A stretch of 64,000 nt of DNA from Adiantum capillus-veneris (lineage: Eukaryota; Streptophyta; Polypodiopsida; Polypodiales; Pteridaceae), in the NCBI GenBank assembly GCA_014529385.2, contig CM043962.1, positions 38,345,098-38,409,097 on the forward strand, given 5' to 3'. Of this stretch, positions 22,262 through 33,724 are shown piece by piece. Under the pieces are notes generated by a model that worked only from the letters and a program-made list of their open reading frames with translations, ran no database searches and was not told where the DNA came from. The position numbers and the translations under genes were made by a program. Position 1 is the first letter of the stretch, and the number at the start of each line of letters is the position of its first letter.

Positions 22262-22952
22262 AAAAAAAGGGTGGGACACCAAACGCGTTTCGCTCATATT
22301 GAGCTCATCAGTGGTGTGGGTTTTCATATACAAATGAAGGAGGTGAATGGGGATTTATAGAGGGGCAGCTTGAGGTGGATTTTGGGAGGGGAAAACAAGG
22401 GAGTTAATGGTAGTGTACAAATGTACATAGGGAAAGAGTTAGGGTGGAAGAGTTAGGGACACGTGAGTTAATGGTAGTGTACAAAAGTACCAAGGGAAAG
22501 AGTTAGGGTAGACAAGTTGTACCCAATAGAGTTATGTATTTTGAAGCTGATGGTGATTTGATAACCAAGTTAGTGGGGAGATAGGGTGGTGAACAGAAGA
22601 GGTCCAGCTTTAGGGGAAAATAGGGGGGAGGAGGGTGGCATCCATTTTATATTTTTATGGAGCTAGTAGACCAATTTATATTTTTCATGGGGCTAGTAGA
22701 TCAAAGGTGTATTGGTAGGAGGAGTTTGGCTTATGATTTAACAAGGGGTGTAGAGAGAGAGGTATTAGTGGGGTTTAGTTAACTGAGGTAGGGCCCCCAA
22801 TATAGGGGAGAGAAGAGTGGTGTTACGGGGGGGGGGGAAGAAGGTAAAATAATGGAAGTAAAGAGCGCCTGAGGGGGGAAGGTGTGAACAAGATAAGGGA
22901 TAAGGGATAAAATAGAAGGGCCCAACTACTAAAGTCCACTTCTTAAAGGGCA
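22262..22952 (-). repeat. Right LTR of G2, second part
   Basis: The G2 LTR continues after the copia insertion. The first five A's (22262-22266) are the target duplication, and from there the sequence follows 1470-2147. It carries a short extra segment (attgagctcat, near 22297) missing from the left LTR. It ends aaagggca at 22952. Confidence 0.85.
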
Positions 22953-23335
22953 CCCTACACTACCTAAAGTCCTACTTTGCATGGTTGAATGGTTGTTTTT
23001 GCTTTCTGGCAAGCAAACAACCTCCTACTTACCTTTTGCGTTTTTCTTTGCGTTTTTCTTTTTTTTTTTCAAGTTCTTCACAACCATAAGTCACAACCAA
23101 ACACACAAACCATAAAAGCTAATCTAAACACACAACAAAATAATATAACCATACCTCAACCTCATGGTGGACCACCTCGGTGAGACGCAGGCTCCCTGGC
23201 TATCCCTCAGTCAAGAGATCCGCTGTCTGACTTCCCACTAAGAAGGCAAATGGTGACAACACTCTAGAAAACTCTAGAGAAACGCTATACTATCAAACAC
23301 GAGTGATGCGGTCTACGCTAGTTTAAGCGCTTCGT
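22953..23335 (-). other. 5' internal stub of gypsy-like element G3
   Basis: This stretch lies between the G2 LTR and the G3 primer site, so it should be the start of the G3 internal region. It is AT-rich with short open frames and no gag motif. The rest of G3 is not recognisable in the window. Confidence 0.5.
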
Positions 23336-23352
23336 CCCCGGCAACGGCGCCA
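23336..23352 (-). promoter_or_regulatory. Primer-binding site (tRNA-Asp) of G3
   Basis: The plus strand ccccggcaacggcgcca matches the 3' end of plant tRNA-Asp, as I recall it, without mismatch, and stands one base from the LTR start. Confidence 0.9.
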
Positions 23353-23353
23353 A

Positions 23354-24420
23354 TGTTAGCGGGTACGCCACGACGGACGATGGAGCACAGCGAGAACACA
23401 GACCAACAAACTGTCAATCCGAGGACGTAGCTGACCCGACTAGGGCATGGAGGCAATCTCTGGGTTGTCAACCCTGAGCTAGACACGAACAACACTCTAC
23501 AGTCACTAATCCTACAACAACACTACCATAAAGCAAAGAAACAGACAACGCATCCTACGAAACACTACAAGCTCGAAACAGTCTCAAATCATATCGGAAT
23601 GACTCGAAATCGGAGGGTAAGACTCACAAGGACATATCCTATATGGCCAAACACCTAAACCCTGAAAACCATAACTGTAAGACCTCTAATCGTTGTCGCG
23701 ATAGACTCAAAACAGCAATTTCCAAAGTGTCTGAAACTGATCTACAAAGACATCAACACGAAGAGCTTCTCGCCCTGATTCTAACGACTACTCGATCATT
23801 CAGAACGGATGTCGTTTGAGGTACTTAAGACCAAATATAGCTCGTAGCAGGCAGGCTCGCGATGTGGTCCTCGGCTTGCATTGCTTGCGTCGACGCGGAG
23901 AGCTCCTCGATGCTAACATGCTCCTACTCTCATATCTGCAATGTGATTAGTGTGCGCGACGGTGTGTGTGCGTGAAGCTCACTACTGTGTGCTGCAGAAC
24001 CCACGACTGTATATTAATTGAGATAACGTAATGTGTTTTTTACAAAGCCTTAGGTTTTAGCTTATATACAAAGCCTTCAAACCTAATGTCCGGCCAAATG
24101 ATCTGAATTGTCTCTAGGCTTCTACAGAGCTTAGTTACAAAAAACTGAGTTGGCTTTACTCATTATACAAGCATCTATGGCCAAAATACAAGTGCCGATT
24201 TAAAATATGAGGTTCCCGTAAACATTACAAAAGTGGCCGTAATGGCTCAAAATAATAATAACGGGATATTCGATGACGTCCATGAACTCGTATCTTCATG
24301 TTGCAGCATCCATCTTCATCTTCATTACTTCATCACCATCTTCATGTGGAATCTTTAGAATCTTTGAGGAATCTTAATGGAATCTTTGTGGAAACGTTGT
24401 TGAAAGGGCGCCTTTCAACA
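23354..24420 (-). repeat. LTR of G3, about 1,067 bp
   Basis: It is defined on the inner side by the tRNA-Asp site and a TG start (tgttagcggg), and on the outer side by the last matching TGTT/AACA terminus (cctttcaaca at 24420). No second copy is present in the window, so the outer edge is a prediction. The outer 23 bases form a near-perfect palindrome centred on the ggcgcc core. No coding frame of note. Confidence 0.65.
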
Positions 24421-24479
24421 CATGCATATTTATTAGTGGTAGAATAGGTTCCCAATTTGGATATTCCATGTCTCGATTA

Positions 24480-26150
24480 GAAGGTCCAATTTGGTCACAA
24501 CTGAGGATAACTTGAAACCATTGTTGTAGTGGTTTACTCACTGCTTGTGTAGTAGACATACTTTTCAGAGAGTTGGCAGCAACTTTATCACCTTTATCCT
24601 TACCACCCTTTGACTTGCTGGCCTTTGCACCATTGCCCTCAGTTCCCTGCATGGAAAGAGGGTCATTGCACCTTGATTGCACCCTAGCATACACTTGATA
24701 GTTTTCAAGTCTTCTGCCAAATGCCACTCAACTTGGAATGTACCCAGACCTAAAACTTGCAATCTTTGTCCTTCCTGTTGTTGCCAAATGACATCAATGA
24801 TTGTGTGTGATTGAAATACCATTTCAAGGACTCATGTGTCTCATGCAGGAGATGAAAATCTACTAGACACCAAATATTATTCTCTAACTGAACTCCTAAA
24901 CATGTGTTTCCCTTTTTGATGGTATTTAGCTCAACATCAATGCCCACCAAGGGCTTGGTCATCAGTGTAATGCTTACCCTTTTGAGCCATTGACCTTTGA
25001 CAATCTGGTACTCATTAAGCTTCATTACAAATATAACTTTTCCATCACACTCTTCTTATGTCAACCCATAAAATCTGATCATTGACTCTTGGAGCTTCAG
25101 CAAGTCAACATACACATTGTTGAACTCGTTGTAGCAGAAGGATTTGTTGTCTTATAATGGCATGACATCCTCCACATATTGAAATCCACCTAACAAGCTT
25201 GCAACATCATTATTGGTGCATTCTTTTGCAATGCTGACACTGTAAGGTGTTGACAACAACCTATACAAACCTTTTGCTCTAATATCTCCTAGTGTGACAA
25301 TTATGTACAAATATTTGTAGGCTTTTGAAATTATTCCTACATTGTCACACACCTCCATCATCCTTGAGGCAACACAATGCTCTTTAGTTCACTGAAATAG
25401 TTCTATCGCAAAATGTTGGCAATCCCAACATTGGATGGATCATTCAATAGCTCCACCAACTCCTTTGGCAAGATGATATGTTGTAGTAGAGTAACTCATG
25501 TTGTTTGAGCATTGAAATTGATTCCCATCATCATTTGAGCCAAGTTCCTGCATATTGAAATAAAGTTATAGCAACTTATAAAAAATGTAGGAAATCAAAA
25601 GCTTGCATTCATACCCCAAGAGGACCAAAAAAACGTGTGCGAGATGATCGATTCGTCGGTGCATATTACGTGATGTGTGTTGTAGCTGAACGTAATTGTC
25701 CAGCCAGCACTCTTGCTCCTTTTTTTGCTCCTCTACTTTTTCATTAAACTTCATCATCTCATTGTTTAGCTGCTTTGTCTTCTCATTGGATTCCTCTCTG
25801 ACTTGCTAAATGTCCTTCACGTACTTCTCTTGCAATGACAAATAGGCAGCAAAGAGTTGTTTTCTTGCTTCCCTTCCATTGATGAAAGCTGAATACAATA
25901 TCTAGCAGGAGCCATACAGTCCGTGTCTTCCATCTCCAATAAAACGCAGTAGTTCAAGGACATTACAAAAGGGTGGTGATGCATTGGTTATTGTATCGCC
26001 AGGTTAAATATGGCCATCAACCCATAAGTTGATTGCCTTGCATCCAATGTTTTTTAGCTAGTTTGGAGCAGTGGGATTAGATATGCCAAACCGCACAATA
26101 GCATACTCCTGCTGCAAATCATCGTAATGGTGACTAGTACAAGCAAGGGA
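24480..26150 (-). pseudogene. Unrecognised decayed coding region
   Basis: Minus-strand frames show protein-like stretches separated by stops and frame changes, together about 500 codons. From the upstream end they include a Lys/Glu-rich coiled-coil-like piece (FNEKVEEQKKEQECWLDNY, near 25730); a hydrophobic piece (IISKAYKYLYIIVTLGDIRAKG, near 25320, quoted in part); a longer piece near 25020 (MKLNEYQIVKGQWLKRVS, then GIDVELNTIKKGNTCLGVQ); and a Lys/Gly-rich piece near 24620. I do not recognise any family. It may be a transposon-borne or host gene remnant; the G3 LTR ends close to its 3' end. No function is proposed. Confidence 0.4.
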
Positions 26151-26935
26151 AGCTTGCTATGGAGGGAAGAAGTGGAGAGTACTCAGAGATCGGAGAAAAG
26201 GATTATGTTGTGGAGGGAAGAAAGAGAGGGAGTGCATCTCAATCTCCTTTGAATTAAAATTGTTGATCATGAATGTTTTAGAGAGAGACATGTGGTTGCA
26301 CACAGAGGCAATGGAGTTTTCCATTTCTCTCACTTGGAGCTGGAGTGGGAGAAGCATGAGAGAGAGAGAGAGAGGAAAGACAATAAAGGAAAAGAGAGTG
26401 GGAGAGAGAGCAGATCTGCAAACTTGGAGGATCTGCACTTTCTTTCAGAAGTAGGCAACATAGAATGTCTCCTAAATTATTGGGAGAGGAAAGTGACAAG
26501 AGAGAAAAGGGAAGAGAAGAGAGAGAGAGAGAGTTGGCTCACGTTTTAGAGAGAGAATACAAATAGAGAATGTGAAAATTTTCTTTTCTAATAGGGGGTT
26601 GGAAAATGCTTCCTCTAACGAGATCTACGTGAGAGAGAGTGTTTTATATGTTATTAAGAGAGGAGAGGGGTGGGAAAAAGACAATTTAAAAGTCAATTAC
26701 CCACTTCTCTTTTGGGTTAAAATAGACTATTTTCAAATACAAAATATAGAAATGGCATTTTTAAAGATCCCATCATAGGCCTTTTTTCCCTCTCTTTAGG
26801 CTTGGTCAAACTCGGCTTAAGCTTTAAGCATTTCCTTAAAGTGCCAAATAAAGAGGCCCTCCTATACCCCATTCACTTCCTAATGGTCCAAGATAAAATT
26901 GCAAGAGTGTGAGATTGAATAATAACATGTTGATA
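26151..26935. other. No gene; GA-rich stretch
   Basis: A purine-rich stretch with a short (GA)n near 26357-26374 and 26520-26534. Open frames on both strands are Arg/Glu- or Ser/Leu-rich artefacts of the GA composition. Confidence 0.6.
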
Positions 26936-27410
26936 GAAAGTCGAATATGCCTATGACTACTAACAAGTTGGCTAAAGAAGAAAAATCACAAAAGCAACTC
27001 GGGCTGGAAAGACTAGCCGAAGAGTTCAGAAGAGAGTGGAAAAAGGCGACTTTGCAAAAAAGCGGATTCCTATAAAAGTGCAGACCAAGAATCCCATGGT
27101 TTTTCCCATAAGTGCAGAAGAGCTTGAAGAATTCTATTGTGCATTTATAGAGAGAGAAAAGATGGAAAGAGATTTTAAGGAAGCTGAGACTGCGAAAGAG
27201 AGAAGACATGAGTCTGACAGCACATCCACCAGTTCATACTCTCATTCAAGTGGATGCTCCTATGGTGATACCAAGCAACAAAATACCTAGGGAGAGGAGT
27301 CTCAACCAAAGATTTCCCACGCTTAGCAGGGTCCAAAGGATCAAAACAATTTTCCCAAATCTCAAAATTCCCCTATTGTGCAAGAGGAGATTTGATGGCC
27401 CATCCCCACC

Positions 27411-27554
27411 TAGCACATCAGCCAGGCAATGGAGAATGACCGAATCATAAGCTATCAAGCCCTACAATGGGTGATAGCAATCAATCTAGCACATTAGCTA
27501 CGCAATGGAGAATGACCGAATCATAAGCTATCAAGCCCTACAATGGGTGGTAGC
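27411..27554. repeat. 75-bp tandem duplication
   Basis: A unit starting tagcacatcagc (27411-27485) repeats at 27486-27554 with a few changes, including the string caatggagaatgaccgaatc. Confidence 0.85.
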
Positions 27555-28196
27555 AAACATGTATAGTGTGGCAGTACAAGAGCATGCACAAGATGTGAGA
27601 ACCATCTTGGCCCTATAGAGTGAACTGATAGAGGCCTATGTAGAGTTACACACACTCAATAATGAACATGAAGAATTCATGTTGGTCAAGGCTCAAGTGG
27701 CCCGACAAGAAGTTGAAGACCTCAAAAGCCAAATGATACCACAACAACATGAATTAACTAAAGCTCAAGATGCCCTAGTAGAAGCTCAAGTGTCAATCAA
27801 CATGCACAAAAATGTAGTCATTGATCTAGAAGCAACAATAAATGATATTCTAGAACACTCAAACACATTGGAGAAAAAGCTAGAAATTGCCAAAGTACAG
27901 TTAGAAAGCACAGAAGAAGAGATGGTGGTGCAAAAGCATAAAGTTGAGAAAATCAAGACCAGCCCCAGATGGGCACGGTGTACAGATACCTAAGCTACAT
28001 CCTTGAATGCAAGAGAGCAAATCAAGGAATTAGAGAAATTTTTCCTCATACAAGAATGCATGAGACAAGATGCCACAGTGGCAACCATAGCTCTCGAAAA
28101 TGATCTGCAAAGAGAGAACGAAGCTTTGAGAAAAGAGAATGAGGATCTGGAAAGCAATAATAGCAACATTACAAAAGCAAATGTTGACTGTAAATA
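27555..28196 (+). pseudogene. Coiled-coil protein fragment, possibly gag-like
   Basis: The plus-strand frame from about 27555 to 28196 encodes a long amphipathic, heptad-rich helix: MLVKAQVARQEVEDLKSQM from 27679, then KLEIAKVQLESTEEEMVVQ, and after stops and a frame change near 27991, NDLQRENEALRKENEDLES. A TAG near 27616 interrupts the upstream part. Composition (Glu, Lys, Gln, Leu, Asn; no Pro in the helix) supports a coiled coil. It lies 1.3 kb upstream of the LTR at 29445 on the same strand, so a structural protein of that element is the simplest reading, but I recognise no family. Confidence 0.45.
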
Positions 28197-29432
28197 ACCA
28201 AAGTTCACTCATATAGATGATTATGAGGGTATTAAGAAAAATAGAAAGAATTTGAGAGACAACAAGAGCATCATCAAATAGAGATAGCATGATTGTCATC
28301 AAAGGTGACCAATACATCAAAACCACAAGGTAAAAGGAGAACAAGAAATCAGTAAACTGCAACAGAGATAGCTCACGGAGTACTAGAGATGAGTGCTTCC
28401 CCAAGAAAGGCACAAGGGATTTTGCAGCTCGAGGGACACTTAGGGAAAAGACCTACAAATTGAGAGATATAGAAATCAATGAGGTGCAAGAACGGATTAT
28501 CACAATAAAAGAGATGCACTAGAAGAGAGCAATGGAATGGGAGGTAAGATTTCACGTTCAGTTAGCATACAACTAATCTGACCTACAAAGATCAATGAAG
28601 ATTGCTACTCTAGAGCTCTCCCACTCCCATTGATAAATAAAGGTGCTTTTCTTGCAAAGTGGCCATAGAAACAGAAATGTCTGAATCTTAGTCCATCGAT
28701 CGATAACCAAAATGGAGGAAGGTGTGGCTTGAGAAGCATTCCAAATGGCTAATCCACTTGATGCAAGCACCCTCTTCACTCCAACAAGATGTCACCTTTT
28801 TCCCGGTGCTTGGATTCAGAACCTGAAGCTAGCATGAAAAAGTGCAAAGGTGACATTATAATTGGTTGAATTACCCAGTGTTTCCAAGTCCAAACAATAA
28901 TGAGATGCTAGATGAGAAGTACATGCTATGAGCTCTCACCATAGTAGTAAAGCAATATAAGGGCATACCAGATTTGTTATGCCAGATGCTTCAAAAGATA
29001 TGTCAAAAAATGGTAGCCTACATCAAGAATGGATTTCAGAGACTCCATGATTGTCTATCTTGGAGGGGAATAAAGGCATAGTGTATGATATCAACAAGAA
29101 TCTATATGAGCAGATCTTGCATGGCTTCTCTACACGCCTGATGTTTATGTCATCATGCTTCATGAGCACATTTGAGGAGTATTTTTATACAAGATTCTTC
29201 ACATTGGGGATACTATCATTTTTGGGCTAGAGGATAATGATCTTTGAGCAAGACTTGTAAGTTATCATACTGTGGAGCTCCACCAATAGGACACCATCAA
29301 GACTTATGCACAAAAAGATTTCCAAGTGGCAAAATAATATAGAGAAGGACTCTAGACAACAACTCGCTATATGAAACATCAACCTACAATAAAACCACCA
29401 CCTCGGCATTGACTCATGTCAAGGATGACATG

Positions 29433-29444
29433 AAATGGGGGGAG
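29433..29444 (+). promoter_or_regulatory. Polypurine tract
   Basis: aaatggggggag immediately precedes the TGTTGG start of the predicted LTR. Confidence 0.6.
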
Positions 29445-30012
29445 TGTTGGAAGATTCCAACAGCAATGGATGCTAGCTCAATGAAAGGATGTGCCCAAGA
29501 GGATTTCATGCCTTTATAATGGAAAATTACTATAATTATCTTGTCCAAAGCCATTAGCCCTTTTTTCACTATGTAATCATGAAGAGTTCCGGATTTTGAG
29601 CTCTCTAGTTGTGATTTGTGCTATTCTTGAAGTAAATCCACCCCTTGTACATCAAACTTGGAGCCAAGGCTTAAAAGGAAACTTTTGTAAAGTTTGAAAC
29701 TCATCATTATTATTAATGAAATCAAGTAGATAAGGATTTCTCTACATGTCATGTGTTCTCTCTTTCTAATGTGATTTTATCTCTTTGCATCGCACCACAC
29801 GATCATCATATCAACTTTTCAAGAACACCTTTGTGTTAGTCTGATTGAGCTCTATGTGTGGATATCTACATTACAAGTTTTTTGCAAGTTCCGAACATCA
29901 TCTTCCCACAACCTTCCAGGTGACTTATTTCACTATCAAAGTGCTGTTTTGAGATTCTATTAGTTGCATTAGATTCCCGGCACTTTGGAGTATCTGATAG
30001 GCGTGTCCAACA
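29445..30012 (+). repeat. Predicted 3' LTR, 568 bp
   Basis: TGTTGGA start and TCCAACA end form 7-bp inverted termini. A TATA-like string (tttataatgg) lies near 29513. No partner copy is in the window. Confidence 0.55.
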
Positions 30013-31130
30013 TTTGATTTTATGACCTGTAATTATGTTGCTAGAAAAAAAGGAATTTTTTTTTGTGTGAGAAGATTTTGGGTTTGATAACCTTGATGTG
30101 TTCCTAACCTTGCCGAGATGATGTCTACTAATTTTGGTGTCTTTTGAAGATGATTTTCTATTGGACTTTCATGTGTATGTGTGATTGGATATGAGAGGTA
30201 AAAACCAAGTTTTTTGTAGTTAGAGTTTACATAGACAGTCTCATTGGATTGTATTGTGTTTAGGTGAGAGATTGACAACCTGTTGGCGTGCCTTCATGTC
30301 CTAATTGATTCACTTGCTTCACAAGATTGACATTATAGTCCTGGATCAGTCTCGTCGTGGGATGTGAAAGGTGATGGTCGTGTACCCACAAGACAATGGT
30401 AGTCTAGAAAAGGAGATTTGCAACAAATGAATTGGGTTGGTATTAGATCTAATGACCAGGTATTCAATTCCAATAAGCATTGCCAATCTTTATGTACCTT
30501 AGATAAATCCATGTACTAGCAAATCAGGGTCTTAATCAAGAAATTGAGAGGAGAGTGTTAGCTAAAGAGAGTGTCAACCAAGGGATACCCTTAGAGACTA
30601 TAGTTGAAGAAGTATCAGAACACTTACTCTGACTTGACCTCATACATGTCTTTCTTTTCCACTCATTTTACGTGTTGGGACCTCGCTACGATCTAAGCAT
30701 ATATTGACCTGCTATAAGACCCACACTCACGGAGCTCATATATTTTTTGGATTCTAATGAGGAAGATGTGATCAGAGTTGATGTCCATAGTGTTCAATTT
30801 GAAGAGGAGGTTATCACCAAAAAGGAGGAAACCTTCTACATGGATCAAAATGGAATGCAATACTTGAAAATTATGAAGCCTGACATTGTGGACAAATGGA
30901 GACTAAAAGTTGATGCACATATTCTAGACATGACCACCAAGGAGAAACCACCTATACTACAATTGTAAATTTATCATCAGATTGATATAAAGCCTCTAAA
31001 TCATGTACCAATTGATAACCTACAACTAGGATTCTATTCTTGGGAGGACAACAATGCTAAAGAGAGAGAGAGAGAGAGAGGAGAGTGGACGGGAGAGATC
31101 GTGAGAGGGAGGAGTGGGGAGAGAGTTTAA
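30013..31130. other. No clear gene; one small unassigned ORF
   Basis: The only protein-like frame is on the plus strand at 30747-30968 (73 codons; acidic start MDSNEEDVIRVDVHSVQFEE). It has no recognisable motif and may be a remnant of retroelement coding sequence. A short (GA)n lies at about 31059-31081. Confidence 0.4.
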
Positions 31131-31133
31131 GAA

Positions 31134-31257
31134 AAAAAAAACCAAGGCACTAGCGATATCACTAGTGCCTTGGTTTTTTTTCCTTCCCTGCTCCTCTCTC
31201 CCTAAAAAAAAAAACCAAGGCACTAGCGATGTCGATATCGATATCGCTAGTGCCTTG
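31134..31257. repeat. Two adjacent palindromes sharing the same arm sequence
   Basis: Palindrome 1 has arms ccaaggcactag (31142-31153) and its complement (31162-31173), extended by eight A/T pairs on each side. Palindrome 2 has 15-bp arms caaggcactagcgat (31216-31230) and 31243-31257, around a 12-base centre rich in cgatatcg. Both start with A runs and the same accaaggcactagcgat. They look like end-to-end remains of a small inverted-repeat (MITE-like) element. Confidence 0.75.
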
Positions 31258-31706
31258 AGTTGTTTTTTTTAAACTCCCTCTCACTTCTCATAGATACTAC
31301 AAGGTTTCTCTTAAAAACTAACTTAATTACCAAAATGATTCCTTGAAATCCTTGAAATCCATCCCCCTGCCGTGCATCTGCCTCCCTCATCACGCCTATG
31401 CCACTCAGCCACCTTCCCCTCCTCTTGCACTCATAATGCCCGCGTGCACTCCCATTGATGCCTCCACCTCCTCACTCTCTTCATATTGCCATGCATATCT
31501 TGGGGGCACAAGAAATTCTTCCTTCTGTACGCAAGACATTGTTGAGGAGATTTTCACGTAATAAATTGATTCCTGCTGTGCAGAGGGGCTATAAAGTGAT
31601 TCTTGCATGCTTTCTTTGTTTGGCAAGAAGGCAATGGAAAACCAGAGCCTTGATCGTAGTGGTAGTGCCCCCTTTACACCTACTAGTACTCATGCCCATG
31701 CATACA

Positions 31707-32350
<644 letters not shown>

Positions 32351-32375
32351 CACTACAAGAGGTTGTGTGCTCTTG

Positions 32376-32607
32376 TGACGCTGTTAGCGACGGAAATACA
32401 CTGGGTTTTTATAACCCCTGGCGTCGCTAAAACCGTCACTACGAGCGTCGCTACGAGAGCGTCGTTATATGCGTCGCTATAGGCGTCGCTATATAGCGAC
32501 GCTCATAGCGACGGTTATAGCGACGTTTACACAGAAGACTATAGCGACGCTCATAGCGACGCTTAAGAGCCATAAATAGCGACGCTTATAGCGACGCCCG
32601 AGAGAAT
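32376..32607. repeat. Left subterminal repeat array of the CACTA element
   Basis: About a dozen copies of gcgtcgcta or its complement tagcgacgc, some with one change. The orientation flips at the palindrome gcgtcgctatatagcgacgc (near 32478-32500). Such arrays bind the TNPA-type protein in En/Spm elements; that role is inferred here. Confidence 0.85.
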
Positions 32608-32963
32608 TTTTTTTTTGGTGGCAGGACATTGAATGCTCTGCCACCCATCAACCATATTGTACTTGATTCACTTTTTAAAAAAAGTGCAAGGGTAGATAAT
32701 AGACCCAAAATAGTCACCCACAAGACGCATTGTTTGCAAAATTGACAATTGTACACATCATAGGCAAAATGAATTGATTGGCAAATGTAATAATGACAAT
32801 TGTACAACATCATAGGCATAAAGAATTGATTGGCAAAAGGAACTGCGGTGACAAATGTAATAATATACATGGTTCAAAAAGACGTATAAAATCCGTCTCA
32901 TGATACATAAGCTATGAGAAACCCTAAACTAATGCTATCTAGCTACGGCTAAACTGACGTCGT

Positions 32964-33452
32964 CTAGTCAGACGTCTCATCGCGTCCAAGCGGCGTAGCT
33001 GTCGGATTCTGCAAAAAAAGACAATAAGACAGCTTTTAGTAAGTATAAACATATAACGACATTTATAAAACAATACAAAAAATAAAAAAGAGTAAACCCT
33101 AATACTAACCATGCCGCCGCGAGAACTGAGAATGTCCATCAAGGCGTTTAAGCCCTTCTTGCCTGCGTACTCGCGCTCGTACGGTGTGGGATCACGTCCT
33201 GTCATCGACCACTGTCAAAACATACAAAGATTTCATTATGTTAGAATTAAAAAACTCATAAACCCTAAACTATCGAACATAAAGAGCAATGTGAAAACAC
33301 TTACAAGAAGCTTCGGAGCGCGCCGAATGCTCCAAAAGAGAGGGAGATGCGGATGGAGTAGGAACGCGCGATGATGCGCCAGAGCGATGACGCTCCACGT
33401 ACCACTGTCTCTGCTGCGGTGACAAAGAAGAAAGAAACTCCTCATCATCCAT
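32964..33452 (-). CDS. Short second gene of the CACTA element (putative, 3 exons)
   Basis: Likely exons are 33452-33305 (MDDEEFLSSLSPQQRQWYVE), 33211-33110 (WSMTGRDPTPYEREYAGKKG) and 33008-32964 (NPTATPLGRDETSD, stop at 32964-32966), with GT and AG at the intron edges. Exons 2 and 3 join in frame. Exon 1 as drawn leaves one extra base, so either its boundary is different or there is an indel. The product would be under 100 residues, hydrophilic, with no motif I recognise. Position next to TNP2 in the same orientation suggests a TNPA-like or accessory role, but sequence support for that is absent. Confidence 0.45.
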
Positions 33453-33724
33453 ACCTGCATTAAACACACGAATATTTAAACTTAATATTGAATGAATAGA
33501 GTAGACAATGACGCAAAGACCATTAAATACAATGACGTAATGACGCATATAAATACAATGACGCAATGAATTGAGTGATAGAAGAGGCAAGTCGAAAACT
33601 CAGAATTTTCAATCAAAAGATGTGAGCGCAAGTAGAAAAGAGCGTTATACACCATGGAAGGTACTTAGAGAGCCAGAGCTTTTACAACACGGAGCAAAAT
33701 TGTTCAAATACAATATTTGTGGCT

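Larger units (their letters stand above)
26940..30012 (+). mobile_element. Degenerate LTR-type element, 3' part, plus strand
   Basis: A purine tract (aaatggggggag, 29433-29444) is followed directly by TGTTGGAAGATTCC, and 568 bp later the sequence tgtccaaca ends at 30012. That is the polypurine-tract plus LTR signature with TGTTGGA/TCCAACA inverted ends. Upstream lies 2.5 kb of broken plus-strand coding DNA with a coiled-coil ORF. I see no reverse transcriptase or integrase and no 5' LTR or primer site in the window, so the element is truncated or non-autonomous. The 5' limit is approximate. Confidence 0.5.

Noticed and set aside
1330-22957. Target duplication for the G2 element
   Set aside because: The five bases before 1335 (caaac) and after 22952 (cccta) do not match, so I do not claim a clean G2 insertion; the two LTRs could come from recombination between copies.
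31142-31257. CACTA transposon bounded by the CACTAGCGAT arms
   Set aside because: The arms are inside palindromes, the distance between them is too small, and no target duplication or coding content exists.
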